A stretch of 7,083 nt of DNA, from NCBI GenBank assembly GCA_029936295.1, contig JAPYTH010000048.1, positions 1-7,083 on the forward strand, read 5' to 3'. The translations under genes and the position numbers were made by a program. The notes beneath the pieces were generated by a model. That model was not told the DNA's origin. It saw only the letters and a list, made by a program, of their open reading frames with translations, and searched no databases. Shown piece after piece: positions 1-6,310 of the stretch (its first letter is position 1; every line of letters begins with the position of its first letter). Origin of the DNA: TMED109 sp015660425. Lineage in GTDB: Bacteria; Pseudomonadota; Alphaproteobacteria; TMED109.

Positions 1-873
1 CGTGCTGGAAGAGATGGAAACCCCTCCGAAACAATATTATTATATGGACTTAATGATTTATTCCAAAGAAGACGTTTTATTGAACTTGATGGATCTGATA
101 ATCATCATAAATTAAGAGAAAATAAAAGACTTGATAGTTTACTTGCATATTGCGAAACTCCTGTTTGTAGAAAAAAAGCTTTATTATCTTATTTTGATGA
201 AAAGATAGATAACTGTAACAATTGCGACAATTGCTTACGACCACCTAAAATGCTAGATGGATCAGAGTTGGCGCAAATGGTATTATCCGCAATATATAGA
301 TCAGGACAAATTTTTGGTGCTGTTCATATAATTAATATTCTGTTAGGTGAAAAATCTCCTAAAATTTTAGAAAGAGGACATAATAATATAAAAACATTTG
401 GAGTAGGTAATAATTATAGTAAAGATTTTTGGCAAGGATTTATAAGACAACTGCTTTCCTCTGCACATATTATAATTAATATTAAAAAATTTGGATGCCT
501 GCAAATAACAAAAACAGGCTTCCAAATATTAAAAAATGAATTACATTTCAATTATAAAGAAATTGAATTAAAACCAACTAAAATAATTAAGAATAAAAAA
601 GAAAAATTCATAACAAATGTAGAAGATTCTGATTTAGGGCTTTTAGCTTCTTTAAAAGAACTAAGACTAGAAATTTCTAAAAGCATTTCTGTACCAGCAT
701 TTGTTGTTTTTTCAGATGCGAGTCTAATAGAAATGGCAAAATTAAAACCTAAAGATAGAATAGAATTTTCTAAAATAAACGGGGTTGGCCCAAGTAAACT
801 AAAGAAGTATAGTGATCAATTTCTTTCAGTTATTAATGCTTTTCTTAATGGATTATATAGATTCAAAAAGTGA
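1..873 (+). CDS. recQ: ATP-dependent DNA helicase RecQ, C-terminal half (partial at left edge)
   Basis: The frame is open from base 1, so the 5' part lies outside the window; 290 codons remain of a family usually near 600 residues. The first visible residues, RAGRDG, are the end of helicase motif VI with its arginine finger. A zinc-binding subdomain follows: C51, C72, C75 and C78 of the fragment, with the CRKKALLSYF segment at 56-65. Residues about 84-190 correspond to the RQC winged helix, and about 208-280 form an HRDC domain (hydrophobic pattern ending in INGVGPSKLKKY). RecQ unwinds DNA 3'-5' and acts in recombinational repair and fork restart. No internal stop or frameshift is seen. The gene converges on phoX with one base between stop codons, so any terminator for it must lie inside phoX. 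An internal ATG at 250 is not the true start, because conserved helicase and zinc residues precede it. Confidence 0.95.
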   Translation, partial: RAGRDGNPSETILLYGLNDLFQRRRFIELDGSDNHHKLRENKRLDSLLAYCETPVCRKKALLSYFDEKIDNCNNCDNCLRPPKMLDGSELAQMVLSAIYRSGQIFGAVHIINILLGEKSPKILERGHNNIKTFGVGNNYSKDFWQGFIRQLLSSAHIIINIKKFGCLQITKTGFQILKNELHFNYKEIELKPTKIIKNKKEKFITNVEDSDLGLLASLKELRLEISKSISVPAFVVFSDASLIEMAKLKPKDRIEFSKINGVGPSKLKKYSDQFLSVINAFLNGLYRFKK

Positions 874-874
874 G

Positions 875-2722
875 TCACATAAAAGCTCCATCTTTTCTTG
901 TTATAGCAATTACAGACGATCTAGGCGTTTTATTTCCACCTTGTGGAAAATTACTATGCCCTTTTTCTCCTGGATGTTGAATCCCTACAAACATAGTTTT
1001 TTGGTCTTTACTCCACGTTATACCTGTAATTTCGCATTCCTTAGGTCCAACAAGAAATCTTTTAATTTCTCCATTCTCTGGGTTCCCACATAACATCTGA
1101 TTATTACCCATTCCCATATATTCGCCTTCATTAGAATACTTACCATCCGTTTGTATCCATAAAATTCCATTTTTATCAAAACGTACACCATCAGGAGAGT
1201 TAAACATATTATCTTTATTAATATTTTTAGAACCTCTCCTATTGTCTTTATAAAGTGATGGGTTACCAGCCATAGCAAATAAGTCCCATTTAAATTTTAT
1301 AGATGCGTGGTCACCACTATCTGGACTCCAACGAACAATTTGCCCATAAATATTATTTTTTCGAAAATTAGGTCCTTGCAAAGGAGTTTTATCTCCGCCT
1401 TTATTTGTTTTAATTCCTCTATTTTTATTATTTGTTAATGCACAATACAGTTCCGCTTTTTTGGGATTAGAGGCCACCCATTCTGGTCTATCCATAGTTG
1501 TAGCCCCTACAATAGATGAGGCAATACGTGTATGAACACAAATTTCTGCTTGAGATTTAAAGCCAGTTGTTTTTGGAGATAATTCTATCCACTTACCTAT
1601 ATTCTTATCTGCAAATTTCGCAACAAATAATTGCCCTTCATCAAAAATATTTTCATTATTACCATATTTTTTATATTTGTTTTTTGAAACAAATTTATAT
1701 AAAAACTCTCCTCTTTCATCATCACCCATATAAACAACTATTCTATTATCTTTAGCTATTACCACTTCTGCATTTTCATGTTTAAAACGTCCTAAACTAG
1801 TTAATTTTTTTGGAGTAGCATTAGGATTTAAAGGGTCTATCTCTACTATATATCCACATCTATTAGGTTCATTTGGATGCTTAGATATATCAAAACGTTC
1901 ATCATATTTTGCCCAAGAATATCCCCAATCTTCTTTTCCTATGCCATATCTAATATATTCATTAGTAAGGTTTATTGTTTTATCACTACTAGAAAAATAT
2001 CCATTAAAATTTTCTTCACAAGTTAGATACGTGCCCCATGGAGTTTTACCATTTCCACAATTATTCCAAGTACCTAAACTTTTTATACCTTCCAAATCAT
2101 TATTAGTTTTTATTAAATCACTTCCTTTTGCATATCCTGTAATATTCATCGGTGTATCTGCTGTAATTCTTCTATTATATTTAGAATCTTTAAGAATCTG
2201 CCATTTATTATTATAAACTATCTCCATAATACTTATGCCGTGAGCAACTTTACCCTTATTAACATCATCCTTACTTTCAGGCTTTTTATTTTTCCTATTT
2301 CCATAAATAATGCCTTTATTAGTATATTCATTATTTACAACTAATATAGACCGTCCTTTTTTATAAAATAAATCCATTCCATCGTTATTATCTCCAAATG
2401 CTAATTCTTGTGTATATGCTGTACCTCTAGATGAATGGTTAAATTCTTCACCCTTACTCCATAGTGGATCCCCCCAACTCACTACTGTTTGCCAACTATA
2501 TTCTTCTGGAATAGTAATTGTATCTAAAGAATTAGCTTTAACTTGCTTAAAGTCAAAGCTTGATATCTTAGAATTTGCAACTACAGGATATAAAGATTTT
2601 CCAACAATAAAACTGGATAGACCCAAAAATAAACTATTTTTAACAAACTTTCTTCTTGTTAAAGATTTTTTTACTAATTTCTGAAAATCAGTATTTTTAA
2701 TATTATAATTTATTTTTTTCAT
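875..2722 (-). CDS. phoX: PhoX-family alkaline phosphatase (DUF839), Tat-exported
   Basis: A 615-residue protein, within the usual PhoX size range. The N-terminus carries a twin-arginine signal: T22-R-R-K-F-V-K28, then a hydrophobic core at about 30-41, with likely cleavage near residue 49. Family blocks in order: NNEYTN (130-135); NNC...TPWGTYLTCEENF (220-239, including C222 and E236); HENAEV (315-320); GDDERGEF (333-340); TTMDRPEW (408-415); SPDGVRFD (509-516) through WIQTDG (522-527); GPKECEITGITW (559-570); QHPGE (582-586). Characterised PhoX enzymes are monomeric phosphomonoesterases using iron and calcium, with a conserved cysteine as an iron ligand. They fold before Tat export and release phosphate from organic esters, commonly under phosphate starvation. 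The start is an ATG with no clear SD (upstream AAAGTGTATTAAAAA), but it places the Tat signal sensibly. Substrate range cannot be read from sequence. Confidence 0.93.
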   Translation of the reverse strand: MKKINYNIKNTDFQKLVKKSLTRRKFVKNSLFLGLSSFIVGKSLYPVVANSKISSFDFKQVKANSLDTITIPEEYSWQTVVSWGDPLWSKGEEFNHSSRGTAYTQELAFGDNNDGMDLFYKKGRSILVVNNEYTNKGIIYGNRKNKKPESKDDVNKGKVAHGISIMEIVYNNKWQILKDSKYNRRITADTPMNITGYAKGSDLIKTNNDLEGIKSLGTWNNCGNGKTPWGTYLTCEENFNGYFSSSDKTINLTNEYIRYGIGKEDWGYSWAKYDERFDISKHPNEPNRCGYIVEIDPLNPNATPKKLTSLGRFKHENAEVVIAKDNRIVVYMGDDERGEFLYKFVSKNKYKKYGNNENIFDEGQLFVAKFADKNIGKWIELSPKTTGFKSQAEICVHTRIASSIVGATTMDRPEWVASNPKKAELYCALTNNKNRGIKTNKGGDKTPLQGPNFRKNNIYGQIVRWSPDSGDHASIKFKWDLFAMAGNPSLYKDNRRGSKNINKDNMFNSPDGVRFDKNGILWIQTDGKYSNEGEYMGMGNNQMLCGNPENGEIKRFLVGPKECEITGITWSKDQKTMFVGIQHPGEKGHSNFPQGGNKTPRSSVIAITRKDGAFM

Positions 2723-2757
2723 TTTTTAATACACTTTTATAAAAATAATTATTTACT

Positions 2758-2775
2758 ACATAAAATATTCATAAG
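2758..2775 (-). promoter_or_regulatory. Candidate 11-bp-period direct repeat upstream of phoX
   Basis: Read on the minus strand, two similar heptamers (CTTATGA and TTTATGT) are separated by the four A/T bases ATAT. This gives the 7+4+7 geometry of a PhoB box about 36 bases before the phoX ATG. The heptamers do not match the classic CTGTCAT/CTGTCAC consensus well, and the region is so AT-rich that chance is a real possibility. A TATAAA sits downstream, near 2741-2736, but would leave a very short leader. Nothing else in 2723-2841 looks like a firm promoter. Confidence 0.18.
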
Positions 2776-2841
2776 AGAAATATAAAATATTAATATAAAC
2801 AATTAATAATCTTATCTAATGATTTAATATTAGGAAAGAGC

Positions 2842-2988
2842 TTGAAAAAATATATTAAAACTTATTCCTTAGCAATCCCCGGTATGCTTATATTCTTTAT
2901 ATTCCTCATGGCTTTCAGTATAATTATTATACATACTTGGGATTTATATAATAAACTAGATCTTATATATTTATTATTTAATAATTAA
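2842..2988 (+). CDS. Small membrane protein, 48 aa, unrecognised
   Basis: A TTG-started ORF of 48 codons fills the plus strand of the gap between phoX and the SMP-30 gene. AGGAAAG at 2832-2838 is a good SD, with AGGA ending six bases before the TTG. There is no in-frame ATG before the upstream stop at 2791-2793. The product begins LKKYIKTYS and has one strong hydrophobic helix at about residues 10-30 (AIPGMLIFFIFLMAF then a run of Ile), followed by a polar tail ending LIYLLFNN. Basic residues before the helix suggest the N-terminus inside. Its TAA overlaps the SMP-30 stop by four bases on the opposite strand. The helix and its IPG turn loosely resemble the first membrane segment of ABC-transporter permeases, so it could be a gene remnant. 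It could also be a genuine small inner-membrane protein divergent from phoX. The function is unknown. Confidence 0.5.
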   Translation: MKKYIKTYSLAIPGMLIFFIFLMAFSIIIIHTWDLYNKLDLIYLLFNN

Positions 2989-3854
2989 TTTCCAATAAAC
3001 CTATTAGAATAATTTCCTACTGTATCAGTATTAATAGCAATTGTTTGACCTGATAAGTTGCTTCCTTCGGTCTCTTGTTCCAGAGCAGAAGTAATAAATA
3101 ATACATTCATATTTGGCCCTCCAAACGCACAACAAGTAGGTCTGTGCATTGGCGTTTTAATTCTATTTATTATACCTCCATTTAAATCATAATAGACAAC
3201 TTGCCCACCATTCCATTCCGCATTCCATAAATAACCATTTATATCTACAGTGGAACCATCCGGAAAACCTTTTAAATTTGTATTATCAACAAATACTTCT
3301 GAAGTTTTTATATTTGATATATCTTTTGATAAATTAGTCTTATAAATTTTTTTCTTAAAAGTATCTGCATAGTACATATATTTATTATCAGGTGAAGAAG
3401 TAAGGGAATTACTAATATAAATACCATCAAAAATTTTATGAATTTCTAATTTTTCATCAACTATATATATAGCTCCATCTGCTTTAGATGGACTAGATTC
3501 ACTCATAGTTCCACACCAAAACCTCCCATAGCCATCTGTTTTTCCATCATTAAATCTTACATTAACAGGAATATTGATTTGATTTTTTAATTTTGTAATA
3601 TTGTGAGTATTAACGTTAAAAAATGCAAAAAAATTATCAAATGCACAAATTAATTCATCATTATTATTGGTTAAAGATATTGCAGAAATTCTATGATCAA
3701 AATTCCATTCTAATTTTTTATTATCTAAAAAAGACCATGCATGTAAACGTTTAGACTCTATATCCACCCAATAAATTCTTTGATAAAATTCATCCCAAAT
3801 AGGTGATTCACCTAAAATTGATTTATTATCACTTACTATTGAATAATTATTCAT
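2985..3854 (-). CDS. SMP-30/gluconolactonase/LRE family protein
   Basis: A 289-residue protein of the usual size for this six-bladed beta-propeller family. The metal ligands expected from characterised members are present: E16 in LGESPIW, N149 in YISNSLTSSPD, and D199 in GFPDGS. The substrate-side N102-D103 in RFNDGKTDGYGRFWCGTM and the HRPT motif at 237-240 are also conserved. There is no signal peptide, so it should be cytoplasmic. The family hydrolyses sugar lactones or related esters with a divalent metal; the exact substrate is not predictable here. The ATG lies inside the end of the cupin gene (8-base overlap), and no separate SD is seen, so it is probably translated by coupling. It is the last gene of the minus-strand cluster, and its stop overlaps that of the small opposite-strand ORF. 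Confidence 0.88.
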   Translation of the reverse strand: MNNYSIVSDNKSILGESPIWDEFYQRIYWVDIESKRLHAWSFLDNKKLEWNFDHRISAISLTNNNDELICAFDNFFAFFNVNTHNITKLKNQINIPVNVRFNDGKTDGYGRFWCGTMSESSPSKADGAIYIVDEKLEIHKIFDGIYISNSLTSSPDNKYMYYADTFKKKIYKTNLSKDISNIKTSEVFVDNTNLKGFPDGSTVDINGYLWNAEWNGGQVVYYDLNGGIINRIKTPMHRPTCCAFGGPNMNVLFITSALEQETEGSNLSGQTIAINTDTVGNYSNRFIGN

Positions 3855-4317
3855 TAATTAATTCTAAATTTAATTTATCTCCATACGTAGACCCACTATT
3901 CCAACTTTCTACATATTCTTCAATAGAGACAGTCCATCCGTTTTGCATATTCTCATCAAAATATTCAAATAAAAGCCCAGCTTTTGAATGCATAGATAAT
4001 AAAACTATTCCACCCATTTCCCCACCATGTTCTAAATGTGGTGAAGCATCAGCTTGTGCTAATGCATAATCTCCTTTTTTTCTATGGATAGTGTTTTTAG
4101 AACCATCAGAATTTACTTCAATAAGATACTGCTCACCTTCTAAAACTAAAGTTAAAGTTGATGCTATATGACGGTGCCTTCTGCAGTGACTTTTTCCTGA
4201 AGGGTACCTAAGCAGCATATCTAATCGGCCATTTTCTATATCATAACCTAAGAGACTATAATCAAAATCAATTGTGAACTCTTTACAGGAAGGATCTTTA
4301 TAATTTCTCCACTCCAC
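3847..4317 (-). CDS. Cupin-domain protein, function unknown (start uncertain)
   Basis: The product is 156 residues from a GTG at 4317. A cupin motif 1 is visible as H48-R-H50 followed by LVLEGE (58-62), and motif 2 as P93-H94-L-E-H97 after the turn KKGDYALAQ. The glutamate usual three to four residues after HxH is replaced (I-A-S-T), so metal binding would rely on H48, H50 and a motif 2 histidine. The GTG start is doubtful: no SD is suitably spaced, and the frame stays open back to a stop at 4362-4360, reading plausibly as NNKISESFDPSIVEW. A strong SD (AAGGTG, 4368-4363) lies just before in-frame ATT (4359) and ATA (4356). The coordinates given use the conventional GTG. The gene overlaps the SMP-30 gene by 8 bases, so the two products probably act in one small pathway or regulatory pair. 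No specific cupin function is recognisable. Confidence 0.8.
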   Translation of the reverse strand: MEWRNYKDPSCKEFTIDFDYSLLGYDIENGRLDMLLRYPSGKSHCRRHRHIASTLTLVLEGEQYLIEVNSDGSKNTIHRKKGDYALAQADASPHLEHGGEMGGIVLLSMHSKAGLLFEYFDENMQNGWTVSIEEYVESWNSGSTYGDKLNLELINE

Positions 4318-4362
4318 AATACTTGGATCAAAGCTCTCTGAAATTTTATTATTTATAATTTA

Positions 4363-4368
4363 CACCTT
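4363..4368 (-). promoter_or_regulatory. Ribosome-binding site for the cupin gene, pointing to a non-ATG start
   Basis: AAGGTG on the minus strand overlaps the stop codon of the upstream secreted-protein gene. No ATG, GTG or TTG is in frame for the cupin between the adjacent in-frame stop (4362-4360) and GTG 4317. The candidates at ribosome-binding distance are ATT at 4359-4357 (3 bases on) and ATA at 4356-4354 (6 bases on). Confidence 0.45.
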
Positions 4369-5095
4369 ATTTTATAGTTATAACGGGTGAAGGGTCTTCC
4401 ACCCAATAATAACATTTTGCATTTGGAACACCATTTTGTGCTCCTCCAGAATTATTATAACCGGCACCTAAGTTATTAGTAACATCAAAAGCCATACTAA
4501 TCTCAGGAACATTTTCTGTTACAGTGAATGGTGCAGTTAATTTTTTGATATAATCAAAAGTAGTTGCGGAGGGAAAATCATTACTTACAAGTTGAACTCC
4601 TTTACTTGTATAATTTGTAGCTGTTGGCCAAGTTCCATCTCCACCTTTTAAAAGATCAACAATAAAAAGATTAAGATTAGCTTCAGTCTGACCTACTGCA
4701 GTGTATGCAGTAACCGTTTCTACGCCTGCTGTTCCATTTGCTGCTGTCGCACAATTACCCACTCCACCGATAGCAACAGTTCCTTTCATGGTGATGGTTC
4801 TATTTAAATTCCACCTAGCATGTGTATAAGTTTTTCCTACTACCAGTGTAATTTCCTCAACATATGTACCTACGTCTCCCGATGCTGCTACAGCCGCTAT
4901 ATCAAAAGCTTTTGAAGTCGCGCCTAAACGAGTATACTGAGAACAACTAGCATCTTCACATAAATCCATACTATTCACTGTAATTATATATGCTGAAGGT
5001 GTGGCAAAACCAGACCAAGCAATATTAATATTAAATAAAGAAAAGTTAATAAGAACTACAGGTAACAATATTTTTTTTAGAATTTTCAAAAACAT
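4367..5095 (-). CDS. Small secreted protein, unrecognised family
   Basis: A 242-residue protein with a clear Sec signal: KILKK, then a hydrophobic stretch at about 9-26, with likely cleavage around residues 28-31 (AWSGFA). The mature part is rich in Ala, Thr, Gly, Val and Asn with predicted beta character. It has four cysteines: C46 and C51 close together (CEDASC), and C115 and C228 far apart, consistent with two disulfides in an exported protein. I do not recognise the family. Its ATG directly abuts the TAA of the barrel gene (TAAATG), and the SD AGAGAGGA lies in the last codons of that gene, so translation is coupled. This suggests a partner or cargo of the barrel. G+C is clearly higher than in neighbours (30 of 60 bases at 4741-4800), fitting Ala/Thr/Gly-rich content or recent transfer. 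A separate signal peptide argues against it being a frameshifted C-terminal passenger. Confidence 0.85.
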   Translation of the reverse strand: MFLKILKKILLPVVLINFSLFNINIAWSGFATPSAYIITVNSMDLCEDASCSQYTRLGATSKAFDIAAVAASGDVGTYVEEITLVVGKTYTHARWNLNRTITMKGTVAIGGVGNCATAANGTAGVETVTAYTAVGQTEANLNLFIVDLLKGGDGTWPTATNYTSKGVQLVSNDFPSATTFDYIKKLTAPFTVTENVPEISMAFDVTNNLGAGYNNSGGAQNGVPNAKCYYWVEDPSPVITIK

Positions 5096-6043
5096 TTAAT
5101 TTCCTCTCTTAACTTTTATAGCGCCTTTTACAACCTTTATAATTCTATTCTCTCTTATAACTTTTTCATACATCCTATGTTTAACACTTTCTAATTCAAA
5201 AAATTTGTTACTTCGATTAACTTCATTACTAGAATCTTCAAATTTAAAAGAATAATTTAACAATAGATAAAAATCTTTATTGGTTGATCCATCATCATCT
5301 ATTGCCGTTTCTACATATAAGTTTTTATATAGTTTAGCAGTTACACCTATTTTATAACCATCCGAACTAAAATCTCCTCCACTTTCTGACCAATCGTAAT
5401 AAGAAGTAAATAATGTAACGTCATAATCATCTACTATAATACTAGGTAAATGATAATCTCCTCTTATATCCCATCCATCTAAAGCTTTTTCAGTATTATC
5501 ATTTTCAACAAGTTTTGTATCTGAAAATGCTTCGTAATAATTACTTCTTAAATCAAATACAGAAGTTAATAATTCTAATCCTAAACCTACCCTCTGATGA
5601 GTAACTTTTAATTCTCTATCATAAAAAGCGTTAATTCCAATAATAACTTTATCATTATTTAATAAATTTCTATAACCAAACCCAGTATTAACTGTTGTGT
5701 TATTGTCATGACTAAATAAACTAGTTTGATTAAAAAATAGATCTGATTTGCTCTCATAAATAGACGAAAGAGTACTTAAAGAATAGGTAGAGCTATAATT
5801 ATCAGAAAAAATATATTCCATATCAATATATTTTATAAAATCAGGAGTATAATCTTTGATACCACCAACTATATAATCACCCAAAATTTGCTTGGCTGTA
5901 CTGCTTATATCTTCTTCCGTTACTGCTATATTTTTTAAAAATAAAAAAAAAAATATAATAAATATAATATTAATCTTACGAATTTTTTTTCTCCAAAAAA
6001 ATGTCTTTAATGAATGTAGCGTATAATAAATATCTGTAAACAA
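5096..6043 (-). CDS. Inverse autotransporter beta-barrel (intimin/invasin type), barrel only
   Basis: A 315-residue protein from the TTG at 6043, or 295 from a proposed ATT at 5983. Residues about 85-270 match the inverse-autotransporter barrel pattern: NTGFGYRNLL (119-128), IGINAFYDRE (135-144), THQRVGLGLELLT (148-160), LRSNYYEAFSD (165-175), and GWDIRGDYHLP (190-200), with alternating hydrophobic strands to NYSFKFED. Residues about 277-305 (FFELESVKHRMYEKVIRENRII) look like the helical linker that threads the barrel pore. In intimin and invasin this barrel anchors Ig-like passenger domains in the outer membrane. Here the protein ends just after the linker, with no passenger, and the next gene is a coupled secreted protein. 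The TTG start lacks an SD and gives an awkward 20-residue extension before KKIRKINIIFIIFFFLFL; the ATT start gives a normal Sec signal. It is the first gene of the minus-strand cluster. Confidence 0.82.
   Translation of the reverse strand: MFTDIYYTLHSLKTFFWRKKIRKINIIFIIFFFLFLKNIAVTEEDISSTAKQILGDYIVGGIKDYTPDFIKYIDMEYIFSDNYSSTYSLSTLSSIYESKSDLFFNQTSLFSHDNNTTVNTGFGYRNLLNNDKVIIGINAFYDRELKVTHQRVGLGLELLTSVFDLRSNYYEAFSDTKLVENDNTEKALDGWDIRGDYHLPSIIVDDYDVTLFTSYYDWSESGGDFSSDGYKIGVTAKLYKNLYVETAIDDDGSTNKDFYLLLNYSFKFEDSSNEVNRSNKFFELESVKHRMYEKVIRENRIIKVVKGAIKVKRGN
5991..5994 (-). promoter_or_regulatory. Ribosome-binding site inside the conventional barrel ORF, before an in-frame ATT
   Basis: GGAG on the minus strand is followed by seven A bases and then ATT at 5983-5981, an ideal spacing. 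Translation from there gives (M)RKINIIFIIFFFLFLKNIA, a textbook signal peptide. The only conventional start in the frame upstream is TTG 6043, with no SD before it (TTAGTATTTA). Either ATT is the true start or a base differs from the real sequence. Confidence 0.5.
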
Positions 6044-6120
6044 ATAAATACTAAGATAAATTTATATTTTATTATTTATCCTAATCTTCTATATTTTATT
6101 TAATCTATTTTTGGATAGAT

Positions 6121-6151
6121 AAAAAAAATAATAATTCTAAAATATTTCAGA
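6121..6151 (-). terminator. Weak candidate intrinsic terminator after tRNA-fMet
   Basis: On the minus strand, TCTGAA-ATAT-TTTAGA (6151-6136) can form a 6-bp stem that includes one G:T pair. A T-rich tract, ATTATTATTTTTTTT (6135-6121), follows immediately. The position is right for ending the rRNA operon transcript before the barrel gene. The stem is short and AT-rich, so readthrough is likely or the call may be wrong. The rest of the gap 6044-6168 is AT-rich, with many TATAAT-like hexamers but no convincing promoter pair. Confidence 0.3.
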
Positions 6152-6168
6152 TTTCTGGAAAAAATTAT

Positions 6169-6245
<77 letters not shown>

Positions 6246-6290
6246 TTAATAAGTTTAATCCTTAATTAAGCTGAAAAAATTGATAAGAAG

Positions 6291-6310
6291 TTAATACTCT
6301 TCGGTATTAA
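6291..6310 (-). other. Hairpin between 5S and tRNA-fMet
   Basis: TTAATAC and GTATTAA form a perfect 7-bp stem around a 6-base loop. A short run of six T bases lies about 14 bases further along the minus strand. One arm is shared with the 5S processing stem, so the two structures exclude each other. It could be a processing or attenuation element in the operon tail; a strong terminator is unlikely because the T run is distant. Confidence 0.4.

Noticed and set aside
812..1093. Plus-strand ORF across the recQ/phoX junction
   Set aside because: It is out of frame with recQ and antisense to conserved phoX C-terminal motifs; no SD or recognisable protein.
1018..1278. Minus-strand ORF inside phoX
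   Set aside because: It is an alternative frame of a strongly conserved phoX region.
1567..2216. Two plus-strand ORFs antisense to phoX (1567-1755 and 1941-2216)
   Set aside because: Hydrophobic-looking translations are typical antisense shadows of AT-rich genes; phoX motifs account for the region.
3803..4069. Plus-strand ORF opposite the cupin/SMP-30 junction
   Set aside because: It is antisense to two recognisable genes and has no supporting signals.
5090..5105. Frameshift joining the barrel and the secreted protein into one autotransporter
   Set aside because: The downstream protein has its own signal peptide, SD and adjacent ATG, so two separate genes fit better.
6103..6120. Inverted repeat ATCTAT-TTTTGG-ATAGAT as a terminator
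   Set aside because: The 6-bp stem is AT-rich, and on the minus strand the T run comes before it rather than after, so it does not fit an intrinsic terminator.
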